Positions 18,701-27,538 are shown, numbered from the stretch's first letter. The stretch: DNA of 35,989 nucleotides from an uncultured Bacilli bacterium (GCA_947594595.1 CANQEE010000007.1:1-35989), one strand, 5' to 3'. Program-made: numbers and translations. The notes: generated by a model not told the origin, from the sequence alone.

Positions 18701-19521
18701 CTCTTACCTACAAACTTCTCTATGAAAATCTACAAACTAAAGAGATCATTGAACAACCGATTGAACGAATTATGGATTCAAGTGAAATGACAAGACCTGT
18801 TTATAGTAGTGATGGAAAAGATTATACTTATTCTTGGTTTCAAGGAGAATTAGAAATTGATCAATTAAAACAAGGGGATTATAAAATCTATATTGTAACG
18901 GAGTCAGATGATTATTATGCTAAAACTATTGTAAGCAATAAAATATTAAAGACGCAGGCCTCTTCTTACACGAGTAAAAAAACAGTTACTACAAGAAATA
19001 ATTATCGAGATAGTGATGTGCCTTTAGAGCTTATTGTAAGAGATAAACCTATTGCATCCAAGACAGCAAGTAGTATTTATAATCCATACAATCAGTATCG
19101 TACTTTTGATTTTGAAGAGAATCAACTCCATATTATGGGAACTTCTTATTCAATGGGAATGAATCTTGCAAAAGGACAATCAGTCAAACGTCAAATCATT
19201 TTTGAAAACACCGAAACCTATGAAAAGTATTCTTATGAAATTGGAAGTACAACGAATGCTTTATATCAAGTAGGAACTACCTTAGAAGATGGATTTGATA
19301 AGACAAGAGCTTGGTTTGATGCGAAAATAGATTTGCAAAAATTGAAAAAAGGAAATTATGCAATTTATCTTGCAACACAGAGTAACATCAATGATTATGG
19401 TGAGCTTACAGAATTATTACTTCGATCTTTAGATCAAGTAGTATTAAAACAAGATGAAAAAACATATTCTTTTGTCGTTCGAAAAGATTTACGCTATCGA
19501 ATTGAATTAAATGTCACTTAA
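15772..19521 (+). CDS. Large secreted endo-beta-N-acetylglucosaminidase-like protein with DUF5011/Ig-like repeats
   Basis: Start at 15772 after ggaggg RBS; signal peptide MQKKRLLLFGILLFAFAFTPDAFAF; glucosaminidase region YAQEKYGVNAILSLSLSRNETGNGKSNLAVNKNNGFGLNAVD; three DUF5011-like domains (A-x-D-x-EDGDLT ... Y-x-ITY-x-V-x-D). Confidence 0.85.
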   Translation: MQKKRLLLFGILLFAFAFTPDAFAFSSSDYRNRNLCGAYEVAGFHTDGGIATVSCHNSYESAKAWMKNNGADDLAILTKIGGVTEIIDANVALLDLTVPPDMTYFYTNPELTGYSYTYMDTGSLYGGVDGAFIDAAYSSSNGTWTAKVKTGNCTAWIAKRMYEIVPITWVKSSSSYTVTNESIRHNYVEKIQNPFYGSTGSTIGPKPSMLPVGTYYSYDGHYFYTNLTKMLKDYKNGTYQNAVNANQVYYNYYMYLSNHTRTTYSSVNIDEYIRSSLGVVGDANGTSAYGGRSRLYGKGTFFYYAQEKYGVNAILSLSLSRNETGNGKSNLAVNKNNGFGLNAVDSNPTQAANWYASFAESILGYASKWITYGYAHPRDWRYFGPQFGDKWSGMNVKYASDTFWSEKMASNYYFLDKAKGLQDYDYYQLGVATRQVNAMSDASNSSKFVYSYPEAEDAVVIVGEKRGETVGGSNLWYEVVSDLNIDSNYNEITSGNYNWNGTVYVPAAYIKKINQGRNGYISPNQVTEYQDRNYTYDLYVENAVLKPKVAKTIKNATYYYDSTLTSPKAQNVVKDRYVMVYSAAYNGKGEAVSYLITSDYFYDQKEWVKADSIQFVESDYGKVTISTGANDYTWVNSVAQETANTVIGGQFNNSYVPILGETRASDGRVWYKVPVDLNGTEQVYGWTLQSSPGVLVEKLHVQVSNHAPTITAQDRQLIQGMKWNPFEGVSAYDSEDGDLTSKITVEGSVNTDVPNTYKITYKVVDKGNLTASKTIQVVVIENQKPEIYAEDKTITIDKTFDKMKDVKAVDKEDGDLTKNIEIIEDDVQTNSLGEYHITYQVKDSYGQVTTKRITVTVEKDQEPVITLTKTVIPLQKEFDPLSIVKAVDKEDGDLTKKVEVSDNQVNTEKEGDYSITYQVRDSYGNEVKKTFTISVREKQLEEKKGLFYFEYLKEINQKLVIKGYHAIQGIDHKKNTPLTYKLLYENLQTKEIIEQPIERIMDSSEMTRPVYSSDGKDYTYSWFQGELEIDQLKQGDYKIYIVTESDDYYAKTIVSNKILKTQASSYTSKKTVTTRNNYRDSDVPLELIVRDKPIASKTASSIYNPYNQYRTFDFEENQLHIMGTSYSMGMNLAKGQSVKRQIIFENTETYEKYSYEIGSTTNALYQVGTTLEDGFDKTRAWFDAKIDLQKLKKGNYAIYLATQSNINDYGELTELLLRSLDQVVLKQDEKTYSFVVRKDLRYRIELNVT
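18190..18452 (+). repeat. 29-bp perfect direct repeat (18190-18218 and 18424-18452) within DUF5011-like domains
   Basis: aaagcagtagataaagaagatggagatct occurs twice in frame, 234 nt apart. Confidence 0.95.
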
Positions 19522-19546
19522 AAAATAGTCCGTGGACTATTTTTTT
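19521..19546. terminator. Bidirectional terminator between convergent genes
   Basis: AAAAATAGTCCGTGGACTATTTTTTT hairpin with A and T flanks. Confidence 0.8.
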
Positions 19547-20328
19547 CTTTTCATTTTGTAAAGTCTTTTGTTTCTTAGAAATTGCTCATACTCTTTTTTT
19601 TCATTCTCTTGTGGCTTATAATTTTTTAAAAGTTTTTCAGCCGTTAAAATTTGTCCTTCTTCAAATCGTTTTAGAATGATAGAAAAAGTAAGTGTAGGTT
19701 CTTCTTTAGAATTCGAAATTTTAGGAAGAGGTTCTTCTACAGGTCTTAATTCAATAGGATCTTCTTCTTTTTTTCGTTTTCTAAGATAGAAAGGAAAATT
19801 TATTTGGAACATATTATTTAGTCTTTGCATCTTTTGAAAAACTTCTTTTGCTTCTTGATTTTTCTTAACTTTTCTATAAGATTGTCCTAAGTAGAGAAGA
19901 CATTTTTGCATTTTTTCTCCACCATGAGAAGCATAATTTTCAAGATAGAAAATTGCTTGTTCAAAATTCATAACAACATAATTTATCTTTCCCAAATAAT
20001 AATCAAAAATAGGGTGATTTGTTTGGTATTTTGCTGCTTCATAACAGTTCATTGCATAGAAAAAGTGATGATCTCTATAATAGTTAGATCCTTGTTCTTG
20101 TAAAGAATAATATTGTTTTTTCTGTTCATTTGTAAATGCTAAAAACAACTCTTTTTCATGAATTTTATTGGTAAGAAATTCAAGCTCTAAGTCATATGTT
20201 TCTACATTTATAGTTTGAGTTAGTTCTAGAAGTTTTTCTTTTGCAGAAGTCACGTCTTTTTCAATCATATCATCGATTTGGATCAATTGCTCTTGTATGG
20301 TTTGCATAATCTTCTCCTTTTTTTGCAT
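19537..20328 (-). CDS. TPR-like helical protein of unknown function
   Basis: 263 aa; pattern like YYRDHHFFYAMNCYEAAKYQTNHPIFDYYLGKINYVVMNFEQAIFYLENYA...CLLYLGQSYRKVKKNQEAKEVFQKM resembles TPR repeats; downstream of the pilB-like gene. Confidence 0.6.
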   Translation of the reverse strand: MQKKEKIMQTIQEQLIQIDDMIEKDVTSAKEKLLELTQTINVETYDLELEFLTNKIHEKELFLAFTNEQKKQYYSLQEQGSNYYRDHHFFYAMNCYEAAKYQTNHPIFDYYLGKINYVVMNFEQAIFYLENYASHGGEKMQKCLLYLGQSYRKVKKNQEAKEVFQKMQRLNNMFQINFPFYLRKRKKEEDPIELRPVEEPLPKISNSKEEPTLTFSIILKRFEEGQILTAEKLLKNYKPQENEKKEYEQFLRNKRLYKMKRKK

Positions 20329-20365
20329 ATTATATTCAAAATAAAAAGAAAAAGCAAACTTTTTC

Positions 20366-21730
20366 TTAATTTTCCTCCTTTACTGTTCCAGGATAAGGGC
20401 TAGGAGGGGGTTGTACAACAAAAGAATCAAGAGAAGGAATAGAAATTTGTGGAGGAAGAATTGTATTTGGATCTTCTTCTAAATCTATTTCCTCTTCTTT
20501 TTTTTCAATTTTGTTATTTATTTCAACTAAATCAGATAAATCATCATCAATATCAATAATTCGATAAATTTCATCAAAGGAAGTAGTTCCTTCTAAGACT
20601 TTTTCAAGACCATCCTGTAATAAAGTGATTACATCAGAAGTATACACCATTTTTCTAAGTTCATCTCGTTCTAGAGTTTCATTATTTAAAGCATCTCGAA
20701 TAAAGTCGTTAATTACTAAAACTTCTTGAACTGCAATTCTTCCATGATAACCATGAATACAGTGTTCACATCCTTCTTCATTCGCAGCATAGGTCTCTTT
20801 AACATCTTTTCCAAGTGCAATTTTAAAAACCTTTTTTTGATAGGCATCTGTTGGAATTTTTTTTCGACAGTGAGGACAAAGCATTTTAGCTAATCGTTGA
20901 GAAATAATTCCTGTCAAAGCACTAGATAGTAAGTAACGTTCTACATTCATATCCAAAAGACGTTCAATGGTACTTAAGGAGTTGTTTGTATGGACCGTTG
21001 ATAAAACTAAATGTCCTGTTATAGAAGCACGTACTGCAATTTTTGCAGTTTCGCTGTCACGAATTTCTCCAATTAAAATAACATTAGGATCTTGTCGTAA
21101 AATAGAGCGTAATACGGTTGCAAAATCAAGGCCAATTTCGCTATTTACTTGAACTTGATTCAGTCCTTCAATATTCATTTCAATAGGGTCTTCTACTGTA
21201 ATAATATTAGTTTCTTGCCGATTGAGTCGTTGTAAAACAGAATATACGGTTGTACTTTTACCAGAACCAGTGGCACCAGTTACTAAAATAATTCCATTTG
21301 GAACTTCAATCATTCGTTTTAATTTTTCAAAGTTTGTTGCACTAAAACCAAGAGATTCAATTCCAGCAAGACTTCTTGAATAATCTAAAATACGAATGAC
21401 ACATTTTTCTCCTTCGTTGGTAGGAAGCGTTGAAACACGCATATCTAAAGCAAGTCCCCCAATGGTTCCTTTAATTGCACCATCTTGAGGAAGTCTATTT
21501 TCAGTAATATTCATATTTGAAAGTAACTTAATACGAGTAATTAAATTTCTCTCATAAATTTTTGGAATTCGTGTAAAGTCTCTTAAATCACCATCTACAC
21601 GAAAGCGAACTAGTAAATCCTCATCTCTAGGGTCAAAATGGATATCACTTGCATCCATTTTCGCAGCACGAACAATGATATCATCAACGATTTGAATGAC
21701 AGGTACTTTTGTAAAATCATATGTAACCAT
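20366..21730 (-). CDS. pilB: GspE/PilB-family type IV pilus assembly ATPase
   Basis: DASDIHFDPRDEDLLVRFRVDGDL; Walker A GATGSGKSTTVYSVL; ILIGEIRDSETA; CPHCRKK...CEHC zinc-binding cysteines. Confidence 0.92.
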   Translation of the reverse strand: MVTYDFTKVPVIQIVDDIIVRAAKMDASDIHFDPRDEDLLVRFRVDGDLRDFTRIPKIYERNLITRIKLLSNMNITENRLPQDGAIKGTIGGLALDMRVSTLPTNEGEKCVIRILDYSRSLAGIESLGFSATNFEKLKRMIEVPNGIILVTGATGSGKSTTVYSVLQRLNRQETNIITVEDPIEMNIEGLNQVQVNSEIGLDFATVLRSILRQDPNVILIGEIRDSETAKIAVRASITGHLVLSTVHTNNSLSTIERLLDMNVERYLLSSALTGIISQRLAKMLCPHCRKKIPTDAYQKKVFKIALGKDVKETYAANEEGCEHCIHGYHGRIAVQEVLVINDFIRDALNNETLERDELRKMVYTSDVITLLQDGLEKVLEGTTSFDEIYRIIDIDDDLSDLVEINNKIEKKEEEIDLEEDPNTILPPQISIPSLDSFVVQPPPSPYPGTVKEEN

Positions 21731-21767
21731 TGAAAAGTGCCTCCTTTTTACCCTAGTATTTTACTAT

Positions 21768-21787
21768 AAAATATTATATAATATTTT
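21768..21787. promoter_or_regulatory. Perfect 20-bp palindrome with overlapping divergent TATAAT boxes
   Basis: AAAATATTATATAATATTTT; plus-strand TATAAT 21777-21782, minus-strand TATAAT 21773-21778; minus -35 TTGTCT at 21796-21801 with 17-nt spacer. Confidence 0.65.
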
Positions 21788-21814
21788 TACAAGATAGACA
21801 AGAGGTGAAGTAGA

Positions 21815-22321
21815 ATGCATTGTAAAAAAAACAAAGGATTTGTTTTGGTAGAAACTTTAATTGTTAGTGTTTTTATTATGATGACTTTATCTCTTCTTTA
21901 TGCAAATTTAGTTCCTGTTGTTGCAGAATATGAGCGTAGGGAAAATTATGATTCTGTTTCTATGAAATATATAGCTCATTGGGCTAGAAAAATGTTAATA
22001 GATAAAGGAAAAGAAAATGCCTTTTCTTTAGTGGATGGTTATTTAGAAGTCACAGATTGTACAAATTATTATCAAGATCCTACTTTTTGTGAAAACTTTT
22101 TAAAAGTCAATGATATCTCAAATATTTATGTAGTTCCGTATTCTCTTACCGAATTTAAAAGTTATGTCAAAACAAGTGGACGTTTTTCAAGAAGTATGCA
22201 AGAGTATATTGCAACCCTTCCAAACTATGAGAATAAACCGAATGCCTTTCGTGTCATTGTAGAAGCAAAAGATCCTACAACCGATGTAATTAGTTATGGA
22301 ACGATAGAGGTGATACGATGA
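21815..22321 (+). CDS. Type IV prepilin-like (pseudopilin) protein
   Basis: N-terminus KNKGFVLVETLIVSVFIMMTLSLLYANLVP: prepilin peptidase motif (G|F....E) plus hydrophobic helix. Confidence 0.82.
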   Translation: MHCKKNKGFVLVETLIVSVFIMMTLSLLYANLVPVVAEYERRENYDSVSMKYIAHWARKMLIDKGKENAFSLVDGYLEVTDCTNYYQDPTFCENFLKVNDISNIYVVPYSLTEFKSYVKTSGRFSRSMQEYIATLPNYENKPNAFRVIVEAKDPTTDVISYGTIEVIR

Positions 22322-22806
22322 AAAATAAAAAAGGATTTACTTCCATTGAATTAGTAGTTTCTTTTGTGATTGTTTCTGCCATTGTGATAGGGCTTTTTGA
22401 TGTCATTTTAAATTATCAAAACAAACAACAAATTTCCTCTTATGAATCTTCAATCAATGCTTATATAAACGAAATGACAAAATTATTAGAAGATGATTTT
22501 ATTATGAGAAAATTAGAAAGTGTTACAATTACCAGTACAAGTAGTGCAACTTTTACTTATGCCAATCAAAAAGATGGAAGCACAACAAGTCAACTTTTTG
22601 TTCAAATAGCAGATGGTGCCATTCGATATGGAAAAACAGGAGAGCTTCTTCGTTATTCAATCCCAAAGATTCCTGATTTAAAAATTTCATCTTGTACTTT
22701 ACAAATTCAAAATCAATTTTTTCTTCTAGAAATTATCTTTACACACCCAAACTTTCAAGTGGATAAAAAATTAAAAATAGCAGCTCCTATTCAGTATAGA
22801 GCATAA
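22318..22806 (+). CDS. Type IV prepilin-like (pseudopilin) protein
   Basis: MKNKKGFTSIELVVSFVIVSAIVIGLFDVIL: prepilin motif KKGFTSIE; ATGA overlap with the upstream prepilin. Confidence 0.85.
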   Translation: MKNKKGFTSIELVVSFVIVSAIVIGLFDVILNYQNKQQISSYESSINAYINEMTKLLEDDFIMRKLESVTITSTSSATFTYANQKDGSTTSQLFVQIADGAIRYGKTGELLRYSIPKIPDLKISSCTLQIQNQFFLLEIIFTHPNFQVDKKLKIAAPIQYRA

Positions 22807-23730
22807 AAGGAAAAGCAAAATAGCAAAGAGGGTCGCAAGCAATCGTCCCTTTAAAAAGTTTTTGTAAGAAAGCATACTCCCTTTTAAAGTATTTAGCACT
22901 TGTAGATGAACAGAAAAACCACCAAAAGTTACAAAGATAGTAGCAAGCATTCCTTTTAAGAAAAGAGATAGATTTGCACTTTTTAAAGAAAAAATTCCAC
23001 TTGTTAAATCAAAAATTCCTGTAAAAATACTTTTTATGATAGGAGATTGAATCCATTGCGTACACATTTTGGCAAGTAACATAAAGAAAGAAATGGAACC
23101 CAACATAAAAAGCATGGTAGAAATGGCACTTTGAATTGCCTCTAAAAAAGAAAATCCAAAGGAAGAAAATTGGGTAATATTTTCTTTCCAAGCTTGCTTT
23201 AAAGAAGTAGTTTGACCTAAAACAGAACTTCTTTTTCTTTTTACTAAAGCAACAAGAAAATTAGATCCGATATGGGCAAATAAAATCAAAAAGGGAATTC
23301 GTCTATTTTGAAGAACTAAATAGATGGTTCCTAAAATAAAAAGTGGATTTGAAAAATGAACGAGAAAAAGGAGATGATTTGCTTCTTCCAAAGAAATTTC
23401 CTTTTTTTCATAAAGACATCTTGTATATTTAGGTCCACTAGGAAATCCTGAGAAAAGGCTCATGAAAAGGACAAAAGATGCTTTTCCACTCAAGTGAAAT
23501 CCTTTTTGAAATGGTTTTTCAAGGAAATTTGCTAAGTAACCTGGAATTCCTAGTGCAATAAAAATTTCACCTAAGACTAAAAAAGGAAAAAGAGTGGGAA
23601 ATAAGTTTTCTCTCCATAAAGTAAGAGCATTTTGCATGACCTCTATTGTTACGAGTCTTTCTTTTAAAAGAAAAATGAAAAAACAAAGGAATAGAGATAA
23701 AATTGTCAAATAATAGAAGTTTTTTTTCAT
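22771..23730 (-). CDS. ylbJ: YlbJ-like integral membrane protein (sporulation-associated family)
   Basis: WRENLFPTLFPFLVLGEIFIALG, LFSGFPSGPKYTRCLYEKKEIS, HFSNPLFILGT; divergent from a ylbL-like gene as in Bacillus. Confidence 0.78.
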   Translation of the reverse strand: MKKNFYYLTILSLFLCFFIFLLKERLVTIEVMQNALTLWRENLFPTLFPFLVLGEIFIALGIPGYLANFLEKPFQKGFHLSGKASFVLFMSLFSGFPSGPKYTRCLYEKKEISLEEANHLLFLVHFSNPLFILGTIYLVLQNRRIPFLILFAHIGSNFLVALVKRKRSSVLGQTTSLKQAWKENITQFSSFGFSFLEAIQSAISTMLFMLGSISFFMLLAKMCTQWIQSPIIKSIFTGIFDLTSGIFSLKSANLSLFLKGMLATIFVTFGGFSVHLQVLNTLKGSMLSYKNFLKGRLLATLFAILLFLLCSILNRSCYF

Positions 23731-23781
23731 ATTTATAATTCCTTTTGCTATAATAAAGTAGAAAGTTGAAAAGGAGAAATT

Positions 23782-24804
23782 ATGATACGAAACAAATTAA
23801 AAGCATTCTATATTTATCTCAAAGAAAATCTTCGCTTTTTCTTGTTCCTTCTTTTCCTTTTTCTTGTTTTTGCACTTCCTCTTCCATATTATATTTACAC
23901 GGGAGGAGGAATTATTCCCATTGATAAGAGAATTGAGATTGAAAATAGCAAGAAAGAGAAAGGAAGTTTTAATCTTGCCTATGTAACAGAAAGAAAAGCA
24001 ACTCCTTTTCTTTTCCTTCTTGCTCAATTTCGAAAAGATTTTGAAATAGTGAAAGAAGAAACTTTTAAATTAAATGAAGAAGAAAGTGAAGAAGAAATTT
24101 TATTTCGGGATAAAATAGCTTTGGAAGAAGCAAATCAAACGGCTGTTTTTTATGCTTATCAAAAAGCAGGAAAAAAGTACACAGTAAAAAGAAAACATTT
24201 TTATGTTCTCTATATTGATTCCAAAAAGAAATCTCCTTTAAAAGTAGGAGATGATCTTCTTGAAGTAAATGGAAAGGAAATTACATCTATTTCAATGCTA
24301 CAAGAAGAAATTTTAAAAAAAGAGGTTGGTGATTCTCTTCCTTTTCTTGTTCAAAGAGGGAAAAAGAAATTGAAAATGAATGTAGAAGTCTTTTTAAAAG
24401 ACACAACTAAAATGATTGGTACTTCTATTCGAGAAGTAGATGAAATCAAGACAGAACCTAAAATTTCTTTTCATTTTAAAAGTGCAGAAAGTGGCCCATC
24501 TGGTGGACTTATGATGACTCTTGCAATCTATAATCGTATTACTCAAACAGATTATACATATGGGAAAAAAATTGTAGGAACAGGGACCATTGAAAAAGAT
24601 GGATCCATAGGTTCTATTGGAGGTGTTCTATTTAAATTAAGAGGAGCAGTTTCCGAAAAAGCAGATGTTTTTCTTGTTCCAAGTGGAGAAAATTATAAGG
24701 ATTGTCTAAAAGAGATTCAAAGAAAAAAGTATCAGATAAAACTTTTGCCAGTAGATACTTTTGATGATGCTGTTGAAAAATTAAAAACCCTTCAAAATTC
24801 TTAG
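23782..24804 (+). CDS. ylbL: YlbL/SepM-like PDZ plus Lon-type (S16) membrane protease
   Basis: N-terminal TM, PDZ (KVGDDLLEVNGKEI), Ser/Lys dyad region ESGPSGGLMMTLAIY and GSIGGVLFKLRGAV. Confidence 0.87.
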   Translation: MIRNKLKAFYIYLKENLRFFLFLLFLFLVFALPLPYYIYTGGGIIPIDKRIEIENSKKEKGSFNLAYVTERKATPFLFLLAQFRKDFEIVKEETFKLNEEESEEEILFRDKIALEEANQTAVFYAYQKAGKKYTVKRKHFYVLYIDSKKKSPLKVGDDLLEVNGKEITSISMLQEEILKKEVGDSLPFLVQRGKKKLKMNVEVFLKDTTKMIGTSIREVDEIKTEPKISFHFKSAESGPSGGLMMTLAIYNRITQTDYTYGKKIVGTGTIEKDGSIGSIGGVLFKLRGAVSEKADVFLVPSGENYKDCLKEIQRKKYQIKLLPVDTFDDAVEKLKTLQNS

Positions 24805-24876
24805 AAAAGACTTTTCCTCTCTTGCGAAAGGAAGCCTTTTTGAAGTACAATAAATAAAGGAAACGGAAGGAATCAT

Positions 24877-27429
24877 ATGAAAAGAAGTGAAGTAGATTTA
24901 GAGAAAGTAAGTCCTATGATGCGACAGTACTTAGAAATAAAAGCAAAGTATGAAGATAGTATTCTCTTCTTTCGTTTGGGAGATTTCTATGAAATGTTTT
25001 TTGAAGATGCAATAACAGCTTCAAAAGAACTAGAGCTTGCTTTAACAGGAAAGCAGGCAGGACTTGCAGAGAAAGTACCTATGTGTGGCGTTCCATTTAA
25101 AGCTTATAGTGGGTATTTAGATAAATTGATAGAAAAAGGATATAAAGTTGCCATTTGTGAGCAATTGGAAGATCCAAAAACAACCAAAGAAATGGTAAAA
25201 CGTGATGTCATTCAAGTCATTACAAGAGGAACTAGATTGGATCATTCTCTTGATGCGAAAGAAAATAATTTCATTGCAAGTATTTATGATTTTACTTACT
25301 GTTATGTTTTATCTTATGCCGATGTTTCAACAGGGGAGTTTTATTGTATGCTCCTTGATAGTGATGAAAACAAATTGATAAGAGAATTACAACGTTTTGG
25401 AGTCAAAGAAATTCTTGTAAATTCCCAATTTGATCGAGCGCTTCTTTTAAAATTAAGAAAACAATATCAGTTATTGGTAACCATCCAGGAACAGTTCTAT
25501 GAAGGTGAAGAGTATCAAGAAATATATAAAGACATTCAAGATGTAAGAATGCAAACAGGAATTTGCCATTTGCTATTTTATTTAATTGAGATGAAAAAAG
25601 GAGATTTATCTCATCTACAAAAGGTAAAAATCGTAAAAGAAGGGGATCATTTACTTTTTAATTCTAATACGATGCGAAACCTAGAGCTAGTAGAAACCAT
25701 GCGAACTAGAGAAAAACAAAATAGTCTTCTCTGGCTCCTTGATAAAAATAAAACAGCAATGGGAAGTCGTTTTTTAAGACAATCTATAGAAAGCCCATTG
25801 ACCAATCGAGATGAAATAGAGAGAAGATATGACTTTGTAGATAAATTGCGAATTGAATTTATCTTACGAGATGATTTAAAAGAAGCTCTTGATCAAGTAT
25901 ATGATTTAGAACGTCTTTCAGGAAGAGTTGCCTATGGAAATTTGAATGCAAGAGATCTTTTACAATTAAAAAGTTCTCTCAAAGTTTTACCTAAAATTCA
26001 ATCTATTTTAAAAGATTTGGATTATGATAGACAAATTGAGACTTTTGAAGAATTATATCTTCTTCTTGAAAAATCAATTGAAGAGGATGCTCCTTTATCC
26101 ATAAAAGAGGGGAATTTAATTAAGAAAGGATATCAAGAAGAATTAGATGAATTAAGAAGTGTTCGAAGTGGTTCCAAAGACTTTTTATTACAATTTGAAC
26201 AAGAAGAAAAAGAAAGAACAGGAATTCGAACTCTAAAAGTAGGATACAATAAAATTTTTGGATATTATATTGAAGTTAGCAAGGGTCAAATTTCACAAAT
26301 CAAAGAAGAATTTGGATATGAAAGAAGACAGACTCTTAGCAATTGTGAACGTTTTGTAACCCCTCTTTTAAAAGAGAAAGAAAATATTATTTTGGGTGCT
26401 GAAGAGAAAATTATTCAGCTTGAATATCGTCTTTTTATGGAGATTCGAGAAGTGGTAAAACGCTATATTTCTCCCCTTCAGAAGACTGCTAAGATTATAG
26501 CAGAGGTAGATATGTTACAAGCCTTTTCCCAAATTGCAGATGAATATCATTTTGTAAGACCTGTTTTAACTGAAAAAAAGGAAGTCAAGTTGATTGGAAG
26601 TAGGCATCCTGTGGTAGAACATGTGATGCAAGAAAAATATATTGAAAATGATATTCTCATGGAAGAAAATATAGACATTCTTCTTATTACAGGACCTAAT
26701 ATGGCTGGGAAATCCACTTATATGAGACAATTTGCTATTATTGTTATTTTGGCTCAAATTGGTTGCTTTGTTCCTTGTACTTCTTGTTCTATGCCTATTT
26801 TTGATAAAATTTTTACAAGAATTGGAGCAAGTGATGATTTGGTAAGTGGCGAATCTACATTTATGGTTGAGATGAAAGAAGCCAATGAAGCATTACAAGA
26901 AGCAACAGAAAATAGCCTTATTTTATTTGATGAATTAGGAAGAGGAACTGCTACTTATGATGGAATGAGTTTAGCACAAGCAATCTTAGAATATATTCAT
27001 GATAAGGTTCATTGTAAGACTTTATTTTCAACGCATTATCATGAACTTACAACCTTAGAATCTACACTTCCAAGACTTCGTAATGTTCATGTCGCAGCCA
27101 AAGAAGAAGAAGGAAACATTATCTTTTTACATAAAGTAAAAAAAGGTGCAGTTGACAAAAGTTATGGAATTCATGTAGCTTCTCTTGCAATGCTTCCTAC
27201 TAGTCTTATAACAAGAGCCAAAGAAATTCTTTCTTGTTATGAAAAAGAAGAAACCAAAGAAAAAGTCTTTACACAGACAAGTTTATTTACGGAAATAGAA
27301 GAAGAGGCTCCTAAGAAAGATCTAATTCGAGACCAATTAGAAGAAGTAGATCTCTTTCATCTTACTCCTCTTGATGCATTAAATCTTTTATACCAATTAA
27401 AAGAAGAAATCAAACAAGAAAAAGACTAA
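24877..27429 (+). CDS. mutS: DNA mismatch repair protein MutS
   Basis: MMRQYLEIKAKYEDSILFFRLGDFYEMFFEDA; Walker A TGPNMAGKSTYMRQ; FDELGRGTATYDGMSLA; TLFSTHYHEL. Confidence 0.98.
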   Translation: MKRSEVDLEKVSPMMRQYLEIKAKYEDSILFFRLGDFYEMFFEDAITASKELELALTGKQAGLAEKVPMCGVPFKAYSGYLDKLIEKGYKVAICEQLEDPKTTKEMVKRDVIQVITRGTRLDHSLDAKENNFIASIYDFTYCYVLSYADVSTGEFYCMLLDSDENKLIRELQRFGVKEILVNSQFDRALLLKLRKQYQLLVTIQEQFYEGEEYQEIYKDIQDVRMQTGICHLLFYLIEMKKGDLSHLQKVKIVKEGDHLLFNSNTMRNLELVETMRTREKQNSLLWLLDKNKTAMGSRFLRQSIESPLTNRDEIERRYDFVDKLRIEFILRDDLKEALDQVYDLERLSGRVAYGNLNARDLLQLKSSLKVLPKIQSILKDLDYDRQIETFEELYLLLEKSIEEDAPLSIKEGNLIKKGYQEELDELRSVRSGSKDFLLQFEQEEKERTGIRTLKVGYNKIFGYYIEVSKGQISQIKEEFGYERRQTLSNCERFVTPLLKEKENIILGAEEKIIQLEYRLFMEIREVVKRYISPLQKTAKIIAEVDMLQAFSQIADEYHFVRPVLTEKKEVKLIGSRHPVVEHVMQEKYIENDILMEENIDILLITGPNMAGKSTYMRQFAIIVILAQIGCFVPCTSCSMPIFDKIFTRIGASDDLVSGESTFMVEMKEANEALQEATENSLILFDELGRGTATYDGMSLAQAILEYIHDKVHCKTLFSTHYHELTTLESTLPRLRNVHVAAKEEEGNIIFLHKVKKGAVDKSYGIHVASLAMLPTSLITRAKEILSCYEKEETKEKVFTQTSLFTEIEEEAPKKDLIRDQLEEVDLFHLTPLDALNLLYQLKEEIKQEKD

Positions 27430-27538
27430 TCGAAAAAGAAAAAAGTTTTCTTTTTCCAAATTCTAAAAAAAATATATAAATTCTTCCTTTTTTCTTTTGT
27501 AGAAATGAAAAATTTGATATGATAAAAGTGGTGATAAC

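Noticed and set aside
27432-27456. GAAAAAGAAAA-AAG-TTTTCTTTTTC hairpin after mutS as a strong terminator
   Set aside because: Perfect but purely A/T-rich stem with no following T tract; weak as an intrinsic terminator, so not listed.
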